This document shows, piece by piece, positions 43,608 to 51,245 of a stretch of DNA of 64,000 nucleotides. The notes beneath the pieces are model-generated. The model was not told where the DNA came from. It saw nothing but the letters and a program-made list of their open reading frames with translations, and did not search any database. Position numbers and translations under genes: made by a program. Within the stretch, counting starts at the first letter, position 1. Every line of letters begins with the position of its first letter. The stretch lies in assembly GCA_965214115.1 (NCBI GenBank), contig CBDCAU010000009.1:365222-429221 (forward strand), given 5' to 3'. Source of the stretch: Owenweeksia sp965214115. Lineage in GTDB: Bacteria; Bacteroidota; Bacteroidia; Flavobacteriales; Schleiferiaceae.

Positions 43608-44063
43608 ATGTACCGCGTCCATCAAACCCAAGATGTCCCGATTCCCATCGAAAAAGCGTGGGATTTTTTCAGCGACCCAAAAAACCTCGCGCGGCTGATG
43701 CCGGACGATATGGGTTTTGAAATCCAAGACGTGCCGGACGAAATGTACGAAGGCGCGCTGCTCCATTATAAGGTTTCGCCGCTCATTGGCATCAAACTGA
43801 ACTGGGTTTCGGAAATCACCCAAATCGAAAAACACCGCTATTTTATCGACAAGCAGCGCGAAGGGCCGTTTGGATATTGGCAACACGAGCACCGCTTTCG
43901 CGAGATAAATTCGGGCACGCAAATCATTGACAACCTGCATTATAAACTGCCGCTGGAGCCGCTCTTTAAACTTTTCCATCCCTTGATTGTAAAGAATAAG
44001 ATTACTGAAATATTTGAAACCCGGAAACGGAAAGTGCGCGAGATATTTGGCGCGGGCAATTAG
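43608..44063 (+). CDS. SRPBCC (START-like) domain protein
   Basis: This 151-residue protein has the SRPBCC hydrophobic-cavity fold: VPIPIEKAWDFFSDPKNLAR at the N-terminus, YKVSPLIGIKLNWVSEI, and a C-terminal amphipathic helix from PLFKLFHPLIVKNKI. These bind lipids or polyketide-like small molecules; the ligand is unknown. The DUF429 gene starts 5 bases after its stop, so they are co-transcribed. Confidence 0.85.
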   Translation: MYRVHQTQDVPIPIEKAWDFFSDPKNLARLMPDDMGFEIQDVPDEMYEGALLHYKVSPLIGIKLNWVSEITQIEKHRYFIDKQREGPFGYWQHEHRFREINSGTQIIDNLHYKLPLEPLFKLFHPLIVKNKITEIFETRKRKVREIFGAGN

Positions 44064-44068
44064 AAGTT

Positions 44069-44665
44069 ATGGAAATTTTGATGGGCATCGATTACGGCAG
44101 CAAGCTGACCGGCACTACCGTTTTGGCGGTTCAAAAAGAGGGCGAAGTCCTCTTTTTTGCCGTGGACAAAGGCGTGGATGCGGACGATTTTATCTTCAAC
44201 GCCGCCGAGCATTTTAAGCCCAGGGTAATATTTATAGATGCGCCACTCTCATTGCCCGGTATTTACCAAGGTCTTGACGATTGCAAAAACTACCACTTCC
44301 GCCACGCTGACTTGGAACTGAAAGCGATGTCGCCAATGTTTTTGGGCGGAATGGCTGCGCGCGCCATCGAATTGAAAACGAGGTTGGAAAACGAGCTGGG
44401 CATCGAAGTGCGGGAAACCTACCCGAGGGTGCGCGCCAACCAAATGGAACTGAAATCGCGCGGCTACAAAGGCAGCCAGTTGGGATTGAAAGATTGCCGC
44501 AAAACGGTTTTGCAAAATATGCCGACCGACCTCTCCGTAAAACCCCTTGCCATCAAAACGTGGCATCACTTGGACGCGCTTTTGGCGCTGCAATCGGCGC
44601 AGGAATATTGTCAGGGAAATGTGTCGTCTTATGGAAAACAGGAAGAAGGGATGATTTATGTTTGA
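44069..44665 (+). CDS. DUF429 family protein (predicted nuclease fold)
   Basis: This 198-residue protein has an RNase H-like pattern: MGIDYGSKLTGTTVLAV at the N-terminus, IFIDAPLSLP, and a C-terminal HHLDALLALQSAQEY. The conserved Asp residues (IDYG, IDAP, HLDAL) suggest a two-metal active site. The family has no proven role. Co-transcribed with the SRPBCC gene. Confidence 0.8.
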   Translation: MEILMGIDYGSKLTGTTVLAVQKEGEVLFFAVDKGVDADDFIFNAAEHFKPRVIFIDAPLSLPGIYQGLDDCKNYHFRHADLELKAMSPMFLGGMAARAIELKTRLENELGIEVRETYPRVRANQMELKSRGYKGSQLGLKDCRKTVLQNMPTDLSVKPLAIKTWHHLDALLALQSAQEYCQGNVSSYGKQEEGMIYV

Positions 44666-44988
44666 GGCAGGTTTCGGGAGACAGCGTCCAGATTTCAGGA
44701 GGCAGAAGCACCCGAGAAAATAGGCGGTTTCCAATTCCCTTTGCACCACTTTTCATTTTATAAAATTATAAAGATTGCCGGTAATCGCGTAGGAAACTTC
44801 CGTGAAAATTCCGCCGTTCTTCTCATCCGTTTTCTCAAGGTATTCTCTGCATTTGTTTGTTGAACCCATCAAAGGATAGGTACTTTGATAGCGCTATAAA
44901 CAACTGTGGGGATAAAAAGTGATTGAAGTGGAATCCCGAAAACTCAACACCCCCTTTCAAGAACCAATCACCGAGAAGCGATAACACT
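44666..44988. other. intergenic region before the metK promoter
   Basis: I see no coding frame or RNA gene in these 323 bases. Two weakly complementary stretches (GAAACTTCCGTG, ATTCCGCC) and GATAGCGCTATAAACAACTG are the only notable sequence. Confidence 0.4.
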
Positions 44989-44996
44989 TACCTTTG
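44989..44996 (+). promoter_or_regulatory. -7 promoter box for metK
   Basis: TACCTTTG matches TAnnTTTG. Transcription would start near 45001-45004, exactly where the riboswitch begins. Confidence 0.6.
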
Positions 44997-45002
44997 CCGC
45001 CG

Positions 45003-45069
45003 CTCGTGGAAAAATTTGGCTGATTGCAACCACTTTAAAAAAATGCTAAAGCAGTGCCTTTCAGCATTT
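45003..45069 (+). promoter_or_regulatory. SAM-II type riboswitch upstream of metK
   Basis: The P1 stem is GTGG (45006-45009) with CCAC (45030-45033). The 14-base loop includes ATTTG, followed by TTGCAACCAC, then TTTAAA and the pseudoknot strand GCTAAAG (45045-45051). Order and spacing match the SAM-II (metA/SAM-alpha) class as I recall it. AAATGCT (45041-45047) can instead pair with AGCATTT (45063-45069), which would break the pseudoknot strand. This gives a plausible on/off switch. The start codon is 47 bases further on. Confidence 0.82.
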
Positions 45070-45115
45070 TGCAGCCGCTTTTCCGTTTTAATTTTTCTAA
45101 AAACACTTTTGCAAA

Positions 45116-46369
45116 ATGGCTTACCTTTTTACCTCTGAATCTGTTTCCGAGGGACATCCCGACAAAATTGCTGACCAAATTTCCGATGCGATCATCGACC
45201 ACTTTTTGGCGTTTGACAAAGATTCCAAGGTGGCCTGCGAAACCTTGGTGACAACCGGACAAGTGGTGTTGGCGGGCGAAATCAAATCCAAAAGTTACGT
45301 GGACGTGCAGACCGTGGCGCGGGACGTTATCAAAAAAATCGGCTACACCAAAAGCGAGTACAAATTTGACAGCGAAAGTTGCGGCGTGCTTTCCGCGCTG
45401 CACGAGCAGTCGCCCGATATCAACCAAGGCGTGGACCGCGGCACTGCCGAGGAACAAGGCGCCGGCGACCAAGGGATGATGTTTGGCTACGCCACCAACG
45501 AGACGGAAAATTATATGCCGCTGGCGCTGGATTTGAGCCATAAAATTTTGCAAGAACTGGCCGCTTTTCGCCGTGAAGAAAAGGAAATAAAATATTTGCG
45601 CCCCGATGCCAAAGCGCAGGTAACCATCGAATACTCAGACGATAACGTACCCCAAAAGATCACGACCATCGTGGTTTCCACCCAGCACGATGACTTTGAC
45701 GATGACGACACGATGCTGAAAAAAATCTATTCGGACATCAAAGACGTGGTGATTCCGCGGATGGTGAAAACGTTGAAACCGGAAATCCAAAAGCTCTTCA
45801 CCGATTCCATAAAATACCATATCAATCCCACGGGGAAATTCGTGATCGGCGGGCCGCACGGCGATGCGGGGCTGACCGGACGAAAAATCATAGTGGATAC
45901 TTACGGCGGGAAAGGCGCGCACGGCGGCGGTGCGTTTTCGGGAAAAGACCCCAGCAAGGTGGATCGGTCGGCGGCTTATGCCACGCGCCATATTGCTAAA
46001 AATATGGTGGCGGCCGGGGTGGCCGACCAAATGTTGGTGCAGGTTTCGTACGCCATTGGCGTGGTGGAGCCGATGGGCATTTTCGTGGATACCTACGGCA
46101 CCGCCAAAGTGAAAATAAGTGACGGCGAAATCGCCAAAAAGGTCACCGAACTTTTCGATATGCGGCCCGGCTTGATTGAAAAACGCCTGAAACTCCGCAA
46201 CCCCATTTATTCAGAAACAGCCGCTTACGGCCATATGGGCCGCGAAAACGAAACCGTGGAAAAAACCTTCCGCGACAGCAGCGGCAAAGAAATCTCTGAA
46301 AAAGTAGAACTATTTACTTGGGAAAAATTGGATAGGGTGCAGGAGGTGAAGGAGGCTTTTGGGCTGTAG
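45116..46369 (+). CDS. metK: S-adenosylmethionine synthetase
   Basis: This 417-residue enzyme makes SAM from methionine and ATP. It has N-terminal FTSESVSEGHPDKIADQISD, GEIKSKSYVDV, GAGDQGMMFGYA (ATP-binding), GGPHGDAGLTGRKIIVDTYG (P-loop-like) and GKDPSKVDRSAAYATR. It is full length with a standard start. A SAM-II-type riboswitch in its leader predicts repression when SAM is abundant. No co-transcribed partner follows. Confidence 0.97.
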   Translation: MAYLFTSESVSEGHPDKIADQISDAIIDHFLAFDKDSKVACETLVTTGQVVLAGEIKSKSYVDVQTVARDVIKKIGYTKSEYKFDSESCGVLSALHEQSPDINQGVDRGTAEEQGAGDQGMMFGYATNETENYMPLALDLSHKILQELAAFRREEKEIKYLRPDAKAQVTIEYSDDNVPQKITTIVVSTQHDDFDDDDTMLKKIYSDIKDVVIPRMVKTLKPEIQKLFTDSIKYHINPTGKFVIGGPHGDAGLTGRKIIVDTYGGKGAHGGGAFSGKDPSKVDRSAAYATRHIAKNMVAAGVADQMLVQVSYAIGVVEPMGIFVDTYGTAKVKISDGEIAKKVTELFDMRPGLIEKRLKLRNPIYSETAAYGHMGRENETVEKTFRDSSGKEISEKVELFTWEKLDRVQEVKEAFGL

Positions 46370-46454
46370 CATCCGTTTTCGTTTATAGCACAATCTCTCT
46401 TTTCTAAGCCGGAAGCCCGGAATTAGATAGTTTGGGAAAACGCCCTGGATAGTA

Positions 46455-46655
46455 TCAATCCCCCTCCTCCAACTCAAACACCTCCCCCACCCCCTTCTCA
46501 AAATGCCGCGCCAGCTTGAGCGCCAAGATGGTGGAGGGAACGTATTTCCCCTTTTCCATCGCGTTGATGGTCTGGCGGCTCACGCCGATGGCCTCAGCCA
46601 AGTCTTGCTGCGTCATTTCTTTTTCGGCGCGCAATATTTTCAAGCGGTTTTTCAT
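46455..46655 (-). CDS. XRE-family transcriptional regulator, small
   Basis: This 66-residue protein is a single helix-turn-helix of the Cro/XRE type: RLKILRAEKEMTQQDLAEAI, GVSRQTINAMEKGKYVPST. I start at the ATG at 46655; it overlaps the partner frame at TGA 46652-46654 (ATGA), a layout typical of these small regulator/membrane protein pairs in Bacteroidota. Two inverted repeats upstream of the pair (47155-47209) are the likely operators. Confidence 0.9.
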   Translation of the reverse strand: MKNRLKILRAEKEMTQQDLAEAIGVSRQTINAMEKGKYVPSTILALKLARHFEKGVGEVFELEEGD

Positions 46656-47127
46656 TGGGATGAAAATTTCTGCGACCACCTGAATTTCACGATGAAAAGC
46701 AGTGGCAGCGAGAACATATAAATGAAAAGAAAGTACATAAAAGTAAAATCGTAGAGAAACAGGAGGGCCAAGAAAAGTAGCGCCGTGTTATATACACCGA
46801 CCACAGCAGCGCGTTCAGCCGGAGCTGGAAAATATATTCGTCCTCGATTTTTTCCTTGGAAAAGGCCACGAGAAACAACCCCACCAAGAGGCCGATAGAA
46901 ATCAGCTCGTTGGTGAAGTTATCCTTTGTCCAAACCATAATACCCGCGCTGGATTCTTTGGCTTCGTTGAAAATATGGCTATCGTTGAAAAAACTTGGAA
47001 CAGTAAGATACAAGGCGGGCTGTTCCCAATCAGTGACGGATAGCGCTACACTCAAAACGATGGACGGGACTAAGATGATCCACCCGATTTTGCGCCAACT
47101 ATGTGACAAAAGCATTTTGGTTTTCAT
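46652..47127 (-). pseudogene. membrane protein partner of XRE regulator, frameshifted
   Basis: The frame from the ATG at 47127 has helices at about 15-35 and 75-100, but after LRLNALLWSVYI it turns into Arg/Cys-rich sequence (TRRYFSWPSC). Shifting one base at the ATAACACGG site (about 46770) restores NTALLFLALLFLYDF and a further helix, ending in TGA that overlaps the regulator ATG. The pattern fits one lost A. Either the gene is broken or the sequence is wrong. The protein would be an integral membrane protein of about 157 residues with four helices. Confidence 0.72.
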
Positions 47128-47154
47128 TGTGAAGTAATTTAAAATTCTCGACAA

Positions 47155-47209
47155 ATGTAAAACAAACTTTACATATAGACAAGTATTTTTTACATTTTGT
47201 AAAAAATAC
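47155..47209 (-). promoter_or_regulatory. two operator-like inverted repeats
   Basis: ATGTAAA and TTTACAT (47155-47161 and 47168-47174) form one site. A perfect 12-base inverted repeat with a 3-base centre (47183-47209, half GTATTTTTTACA) forms the second. Both share the core TTTACA/TGTAAA. They sit upstream of the membrane protein/XRE pair and probably bind the XRE protein. Confidence 0.65.
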
Positions 47210-47294
47210 CATACTTTTTAAATTGGTAACGGCACAGAAAAAAGCAGGCCAAAAGCCTGCAATACAGAAATTTAGAATACCCCGCTACTCCCTC

Positions 47295-48374
47295 CTACAC
47301 AATCGTCATCCACCCAAATTTATCCTCCACCTCTCCCATCCGAATCGCCGTCAGGTCTTTTTTGATTTGCATCGCATAGCCATCCTGCGGGTCGGGGATT
47401 TTGAAATCTTCGCCGCGAAAGCCGATGGTGTCGATTTGGCTAACCACCGCCGCCGTGCCCATCCCGAAACATTCTTGCAGGCGGCCCTCCCGCGCAGCGC
47501 CGATGACTTCTTCCACTTTGATAGGCCGCTCTTCCACTTTTAGCAACTTATTGTCTTTCAACAAAGTAAGAATACTGTCGCGCGTGATGCCGGGCAAAAT
47601 CCGGTCGCTGAGCGGCGGCGTGATAAACGTATCGTCGATAATGAAGGCCACGTTCATCGTGCCGCTTTCTTCAATCAGTTCGTGGTTCTGATGATCCGTC
47701 CAAATGACTTGGGTGTAGCCGTCTCGCTTGGCCAAATGGGTGGGATAAAAGGCCGCGCCATAATTGCCCGCCGCTTTGGTGAAGCCCACGCCGCCCGTGG
47801 CACTGCGGGTGTGGGTTTCTTCCACCCGCACTTTTACGCTGCCGGGATAGTAGGCCGCCACGGGGCTCATTATCGTGCAAAACGTATATTTTTCGGAGGG
47901 CCGCGCCGCCACAAATTCGGAACTGCCAAACATAAACGGCCGCAGGTACAGCGCCTGACCCTCCCCGCGCGGCACCCATTCGCGATCCAAGTCCACCATC
48001 TTTACAATATCTTCTACAAAGCGCTCCAGTTTATACTGCGGCATCAGCATCCGTTCGGCACTGGCATTTAGTCGTTTACCGTTTTCCTCCAGCCGAAAAA
48101 TCCCGATGCGGCCGTCCTTCATATAATAGGCTTTTTGACCTTCAAAGATGGCCTGTGCGTAATGCAGGGCGTGCAAGGCGGGCGTAACTTCCAGATTCCC
48201 AAAGGGTTTGATATAAGATTTTCCCCATTTTCCACCTTCCCAATCGCAAATCAACATATGGTCGGAAAACTTGGTGCCGAACGTCAGCTTGCCATAATCC
48301 ACTTCGCGAAGCCGCGAGGCAGGCGATTTTTGGATAATCAAATCATCGTCGGTGGGAATGGAAATATCGTTCAT
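47295..48374 (-). CDS. ilvE: branched-chain amino acid aminotransferase
   Basis: This 359-residue PLP enzyme performs the last step of Ile, Leu and Val synthesis or the first step of their breakdown. It has HYAQAIFEGQKAY, RPFMFGS, GFTKAAGNYGAAFYP (PLP Lys), EESGTMNVAFII and GTAAVVSQI. I start at the ATG at 48374; the longer frame overlaps the divergent lipoprotein gene. Single gene on its transcript. Confidence 0.95.
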   Translation of the reverse strand: MNDISIPTDDDLIIQKSPASRLREVDYGKLTFGTKFSDHMLICDWEGGKWGKSYIKPFGNLEVTPALHALHYAQAIFEGQKAYYMKDGRIGIFRLEENGKRLNASAERMLMPQYKLERFVEDIVKMVDLDREWVPRGEGQALYLRPFMFGSSEFVAARPSEKYTFCTIMSPVAAYYPGSVKVRVEETHTRSATGGVGFTKAAGNYGAAFYPTHLAKRDGYTQVIWTDHQNHELIEESGTMNVAFIIDDTFITPPLSDRILPGITRDSILTLLKDNKLLKVEERPIKVEEVIGAAREGRLQECFGMGTAAVVSQIDTIGFRGEDFKIPDPQDGYAMQIKKDLTAIRMGEVEDKFGWMTIV

Positions 48375-48395
48375 AATGTCAAATAATGATGGTTG

Positions 48396-48403
48396 TATCT
48401 TTG
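48396..48403 (+). promoter_or_regulatory. -7 promoter box for DUF4920 gene
   Basis: TATCTTTG fits TAnnTTTG and lies 21 bases before the ATG at 48425, between divergent ilvE and the lipoprotein gene. Confidence 0.55.
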
Positions 48404-48424
48404 CCGCCCTCAAATTACAATAAT

Positions 48425-48946
48425 ATGAAGAAAGTTGTTCTATTCTCTGTCGGCAGCCTCCTACTTTGGGCGTGCAATAATACGCAGAACGCCACGGCGG
48501 ACGAAAACGCATCGGTCAACCCAGAAATGGCTCAAATCGACCAATCGAAACCAGAAGGCGATTATTATGGCGACACCATCACCAGCGAGGGCGCCGTTTC
48601 TACCGAGCGCTTGATGGCGATGTTGGACGAACAAGATTCCGTGGCCGTGAAGGTGAAAGGCACTGCCAATTCCTCTTGCGAAAAGATGGGCTGTTGGATG
48701 CGGATGGACGCCGGCAACGGCGAGGAAATGATGGTGAAATTCAAGGACTACGGATTTTTCGTACCCAAGGATTTGAACGGCGAGACCGTGATTATCGACG
48801 GCTACGCCAAGCGCGAAGTGACCCTCGTGGATGAGCTGAAACACTACGCCGAGGACGCCGGAAAATCACAAGCGGAAATCGACGCCATCACCGAGCCGGA
48901 ACAAACCATTTCGTACTTGGCCAGCGGCGTGATCATCAAAAAATAA
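48425..48946 (+). CDS. DUF4920 lipoprotein
   Basis: This 173-residue protein has a lipoprotein signal (SVGSLLLWACNN, acylated Cys near 16) and a DUF4920 domain: VKGTANSSCEKMGCWMRMD, VKFKDYGFFVPKDLNGET, and the C-terminal EPEQTISYLASGVII. The Cys-x4-Cys in SCEKMGC could be redox-active or bind a metal. The family is seen widely in Bacteroidota with unknown function. A terminator-like hairpin follows about 30 bases after its stop. Confidence 0.85.
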   Translation: MKKVVLFSVGSLLLWACNNTQNATADENASVNPEMAQIDQSKPEGDYYGDTITSEGAVSTERLMAMLDEQDSVAVKVKGTANSSCEKMGCWMRMDAGNGEEMMVKFKDYGFFVPKDLNGETVIIDGYAKREVTLVDELKHYAEDAGKSQAEIDAITEPEQTISYLASGVIIKK

Positions 48947-48952
48947 AGGGTT

Positions 48953-49426
48953 TTGAAAAAACTGATTTTGATAGGAGGCATCTTTGGTGCCTCCTTTTTT
49001 ATGGGCTGTCGCCAAAATGGGTCAGCGGCTGAAAGCCAAATGATTTCGATTGAAAAAGCGGCAATGGAAATGGACGGCGCATCGGAATTGACAAAACTGA
49101 TGCGCGACATTTATGACGATGCCAAAGACTGGGGAAAACAAATTGAAGACAGCGAAATCCCGGCGAATTTTCCTGAATATTTTCATCAAATAAAAACCGC
49201 CGAAATCACGGAGGGAAAGGTGAAGAACCGCGAAAATTTCAACGCCGTGGCGGACGAGTTTTTGCAGCGGGCCGCCGCGGTTTCCAAGGTCAAAAATTTG
49301 CGCCAAGCCAAAATTTCCTACAATGAAATGATTTTGAGTTGCGAAGCCTGCCACCAAAGTTTTTGCCCCGGGCCATTGGGCAAAATCCGCCGCCTGAAAC
49401 TGAAAACCGATGAACCGGAAGATTGA
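48953..49426 (+). CDS. lipoprotein with CxxCH heme motif (cytochrome c'-like)
   Basis: This 157-residue protein is made of helices and ends in SCEACHQSF, a single c-type heme attachment motif (CEACH) near residue 139. The heme would sit on the C-terminal helix as in cytochrome c' and c556 types. The signal is lipoprotein-type (GIFGASFFMGCRQN). The TTG start at 48953 begins the signal peptide. A strong hairpin with a U-run lies within its first 16 codons, so expression may depend on readthrough. It overlaps mnmD by 17 bases. Confidence 0.72.
   Translation: MKKLILIGGIFGASFFMGCRQNGSAAESQMISIEKAAMEMDGASELTKLMRDIYDDAKDWGKQIEDSEIPANFPEYFHQIKTAEITEGKVKNRENFNAVADEFLQRAAAVSKVKNLRQAKISYNEMILSCEACHQSFCPGPLGKIRRLKLKTDEPED
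48973..49000 (+). terminator. intrinsic terminator-like hairpin inside a signal-peptide coding region
   Basis: AGGAGGCA (48973-48980) pairs with TGCCTCCT (48988-48995) across a 7-base loop and a run of T follows (to 49000). It lies 27-54 bases after the DUF4920 stop and also encodes residues 7-16 of the following lipoprotein. The form is that of a Rho-independent terminator. Confidence 0.7.
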
Positions 49427-50216
49427 AACCACCGCCGACGGCTCACCCACTTTTTTCGTGCCCGACTTGGGTCAGCACTATCATTCCACCCACGGCGCGC
49501 TGCAGGAATCTTTGCACATTTTTATAAAAGCGGGACTGCATTTTATTGCTGAGAAAAACTCAAAAATTTCCATTTTAGAAGTGGGATTTGGGACGGGGTT
49601 GAACGCTTGGCTCACCGCGCTGGAAGCAGAGCGGCTTTGTTTGAAAATTCATTACGAAGGTTTGGAAAAATATCCGCTTTTGGAAGCGGAGTACAGCAGT
49701 TTCATTGAAAATTTTGTCGGCTTGGAAGAAGTTTATTTAGAGGATGTCCCCCTCCTCGGAGGGGGTGCCGAGGAACGAGGCGGGGGAGGGATTTCTTACA
49801 TTTCTTCCCCCGACGCTGCGCGCCACCCCCTCGGAGAGAGGGACAACGCCCGCCCCAGCGACATCGGAAATCACAATAGCGAAATCCTCCACAAAATCCA
49901 TCAATCTGCTTGGCAAACCCCACAAAAAATTTCAGAAAACTTCACCCTCCAAAAATTCCAAATTGACCTAAAAGATTTTTCGGCTCAAAAAAGATTCGAC
50001 CTCATCTATTTCGATGCCTTCGCTCCTTCCGCCCAGCCGGATTTGTGGACGGAAACTATCTTCCAAAAAATGTACGATGCTTTGAAAGACGGCGGAGTTT
50101 TGGTCACTTACTGCGTGAAAGGCGACGTGCGAAGGGCGATGAAAAAGGCGAGTTTTCGAGTGGATAAAATTGCTGGGCCGCCGGGGAAAAGAGAGATGGC
50201 GCGGGCGGTCAAGTAG
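49410..50216 (+). CDS. mnmD: MnmD-type tRNA methyltransferase with an in-frame repeat insertion
   Basis: This 268-residue SAM-dependent methyltransferase has ILEVGFGTGLNAW (SAM motif), YEGLEKYPL, FDLIYFDAFAPSAQPDLWTE and a C-terminal GPPGKREMARA. The family makes the last methylation of 5-methylaminomethyl-2-thiouridine at U34 of tRNA. Residues about 113-149 (DVPLLGGGAEERGGG onward) are not part of the family and are encoded by repeat DNA. The helix after it (ILHKIHQSAWQ) resumes the normal sequence. The insert may fall in a surface loop. The start overlaps the previous gene. Confidence 0.88.
   Translation: MNRKIETTADGSPTFFVPDLGQHYHSTHGALQESLHIFIKAGLHFIAEKNSKISILEVGFGTGLNAWLTALEAERLCLKIHYEGLEKYPLLEAEYSSFIENFVGLEEVYLEDVPLLGGGAEERGGGGISYISSPDAARHPLGERDNARPSDIGNHNSEILHKIHQSAWQTPQKISENFTLQKFQIDLKDFSAQKRFDLIYFDAFAPSAQPDLWTETIFQKMYDALKDGGVLVTYCVKGDVRRAMKKASFRVDKIAGPPGKREMARAVK
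49746..49850 (+). repeat. MITE-like palindromic element inside mnmD
   Basis: An arm at about 49746-49790 and its imperfect reverse complement at about 49805-49850 flank a short centre. The left arm contains GTGCCGAGGAACGAGGCGGGG (49767-49787), identical to 39311-39331 in the mutA-mutB gap. The element has no stop in the mnmD frame and adds about 35 codons. Confidence 0.7.
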
Positions 50217-50260
50217 TTATTGGTTATTAGGTTGTTAGTTATTTAGGTTGGACGTTGAAA
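50215..50260. repeat. inverted repeat arm, left of GIY-YIG gene
   Basis: AGTTATTGGTTATTAGGTTG continues to GTTATTTAGG and GACGTTGAAA. It matches, inverted, the arm at 51200-51245 and the pair at 102-251. Confidence 0.55.
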
Positions 50261-50346
50261 TCTTGGGTTAAAATTTCCTTCATTCATTCGACTTTTCGTA
50301 TTTCCATTTTAATACCCCGCTTGTTTTTTAGAAGTTTTTTTTCCTT

Positions 50347-51174
50347 CTAATTTTTATTATATCCGAATTCCCCTCTCGACATCAGGCATTCTTTCCAAAA
50401 GCTTTCCCGTGCTATTACCACTCTATCTTCGGTCTTCGCGGGGAGAAATTCTAAAAGACTAATTGTGAAATTTTTCCTTGCATATTCGATTCCTTTCTTA
50501 TTGATGATTGTAGTCAACTCATCATTCCAGCCGTGGCCCGTTTCGATGTAACATTTCCAGCGCGACCAAATTCCCATCGAACCGTAAGCCGAACCCACGT
50601 ATTTTTTACCATTGGAAGAATCCGCTATCAAATAAACACCCTTCACATTAGACAAGGCGCCCATCCAATCGCGTTTTTGGATTTTTATAATGGATTCAAT
50701 GGCGCTAAAACTATGGTTGATGTTTTCGTAACCACAAAAGACTTCGCCTGAATACTTTTCTTTCAAGATTTGAGAGACCTGCATTTTATCATATTCTTTC
50801 TCTAAAAGTCGATAATTGTTCCTTCCGCTTTTCGGATATTTCAAAATTAACCGACCAATAAAATTTGCCGTTTTTTCGTCCAGCTCAATTGTATATGCGT
50901 GGTCTCTTTTTATACTCAAATCGCGACCAATTACCTTCCAAATACCACCAAACAGCCAGCGATTGTTTTCGGGATAGAAATCGATGATGGAAAAAATATA
51001 ATCCCGATTAAAAACGTTGCTTTGAGGTTTCCAACGATTCCAATATTTCCAAGCCTCAAAATCTTTTACGAATACATCTAAGGGGTTCAACTCGCCGTTC
51101 CAAGTGGCCGTGTGCAATTTGTAGGTTTCGAGTTTTTGGATGGGCAAAATTTGATGAAGTTTGATTTCGCTCAT
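50347..51174 (-). CDS. GIY-YIG nuclease family protein
   Basis: This 275-residue protein has a C-terminal GIY-YIG nuclease domain with GVYLIADSSNGKKYVGSAYG near residue 180 (the GIY and YIG-like KYVG pair), a following Arg (SRWKCYIETG) and a Glu near the end (RESFWKECL). The N-terminal 165 residues are a separate alpha/beta domain with many aromatics. The gene is flanked by inverted arms at 50215 and 51200, so it may be part of a mobile unit. Role unknown; many such proteins are stand-alone nucleases in host DNA. Confidence 0.82.
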   Translation of the reverse strand: MSEIKLHQILPIQKLETYKLHTATWNGELNPLDVFVKDFEAWKYWNRWKPQSNVFNRDYIFSIIDFYPENNRWLFGGIWKVIGRDLSIKRDHAYTIELDEKTANFIGRLILKYPKSGRNNYRLLEKEYDKMQVSQILKEKYSGEVFCGYENINHSFSAIESIIKIQKRDWMGALSNVKGVYLIADSSNGKKYVGSAYGSMGIWSRWKCYIETGHGWNDELTTIINKKGIEYARKNFTISLLEFLPAKTEDRVVIARESFWKECLMSRGEFGYNKN

Positions 51175-51199
51175 AGCTCAATTTTATGGTGCGACGCAT

Positions 51200-51245
51200 T
51201 TAACGCTCTGCCCAAATAACTTAAAAACTCAATAACCCAATAACT
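51200..51245. repeat. inverted repeat arm, right of GIY-YIG gene
   Basis: This reads as the reverse complement of the left arm: CGTTAAAT, GGGC, AAGTTATTTGGG and GGGTTATTGAG in the opposite orientation. It abuts the next gene's 3' end. Confidence 0.55.

Noticed and set aside
44666..44988. tRNA or small RNA gene before metK
   Set aside because: No cloverleaf, CCA end or strong hairpin could be formed by eye.
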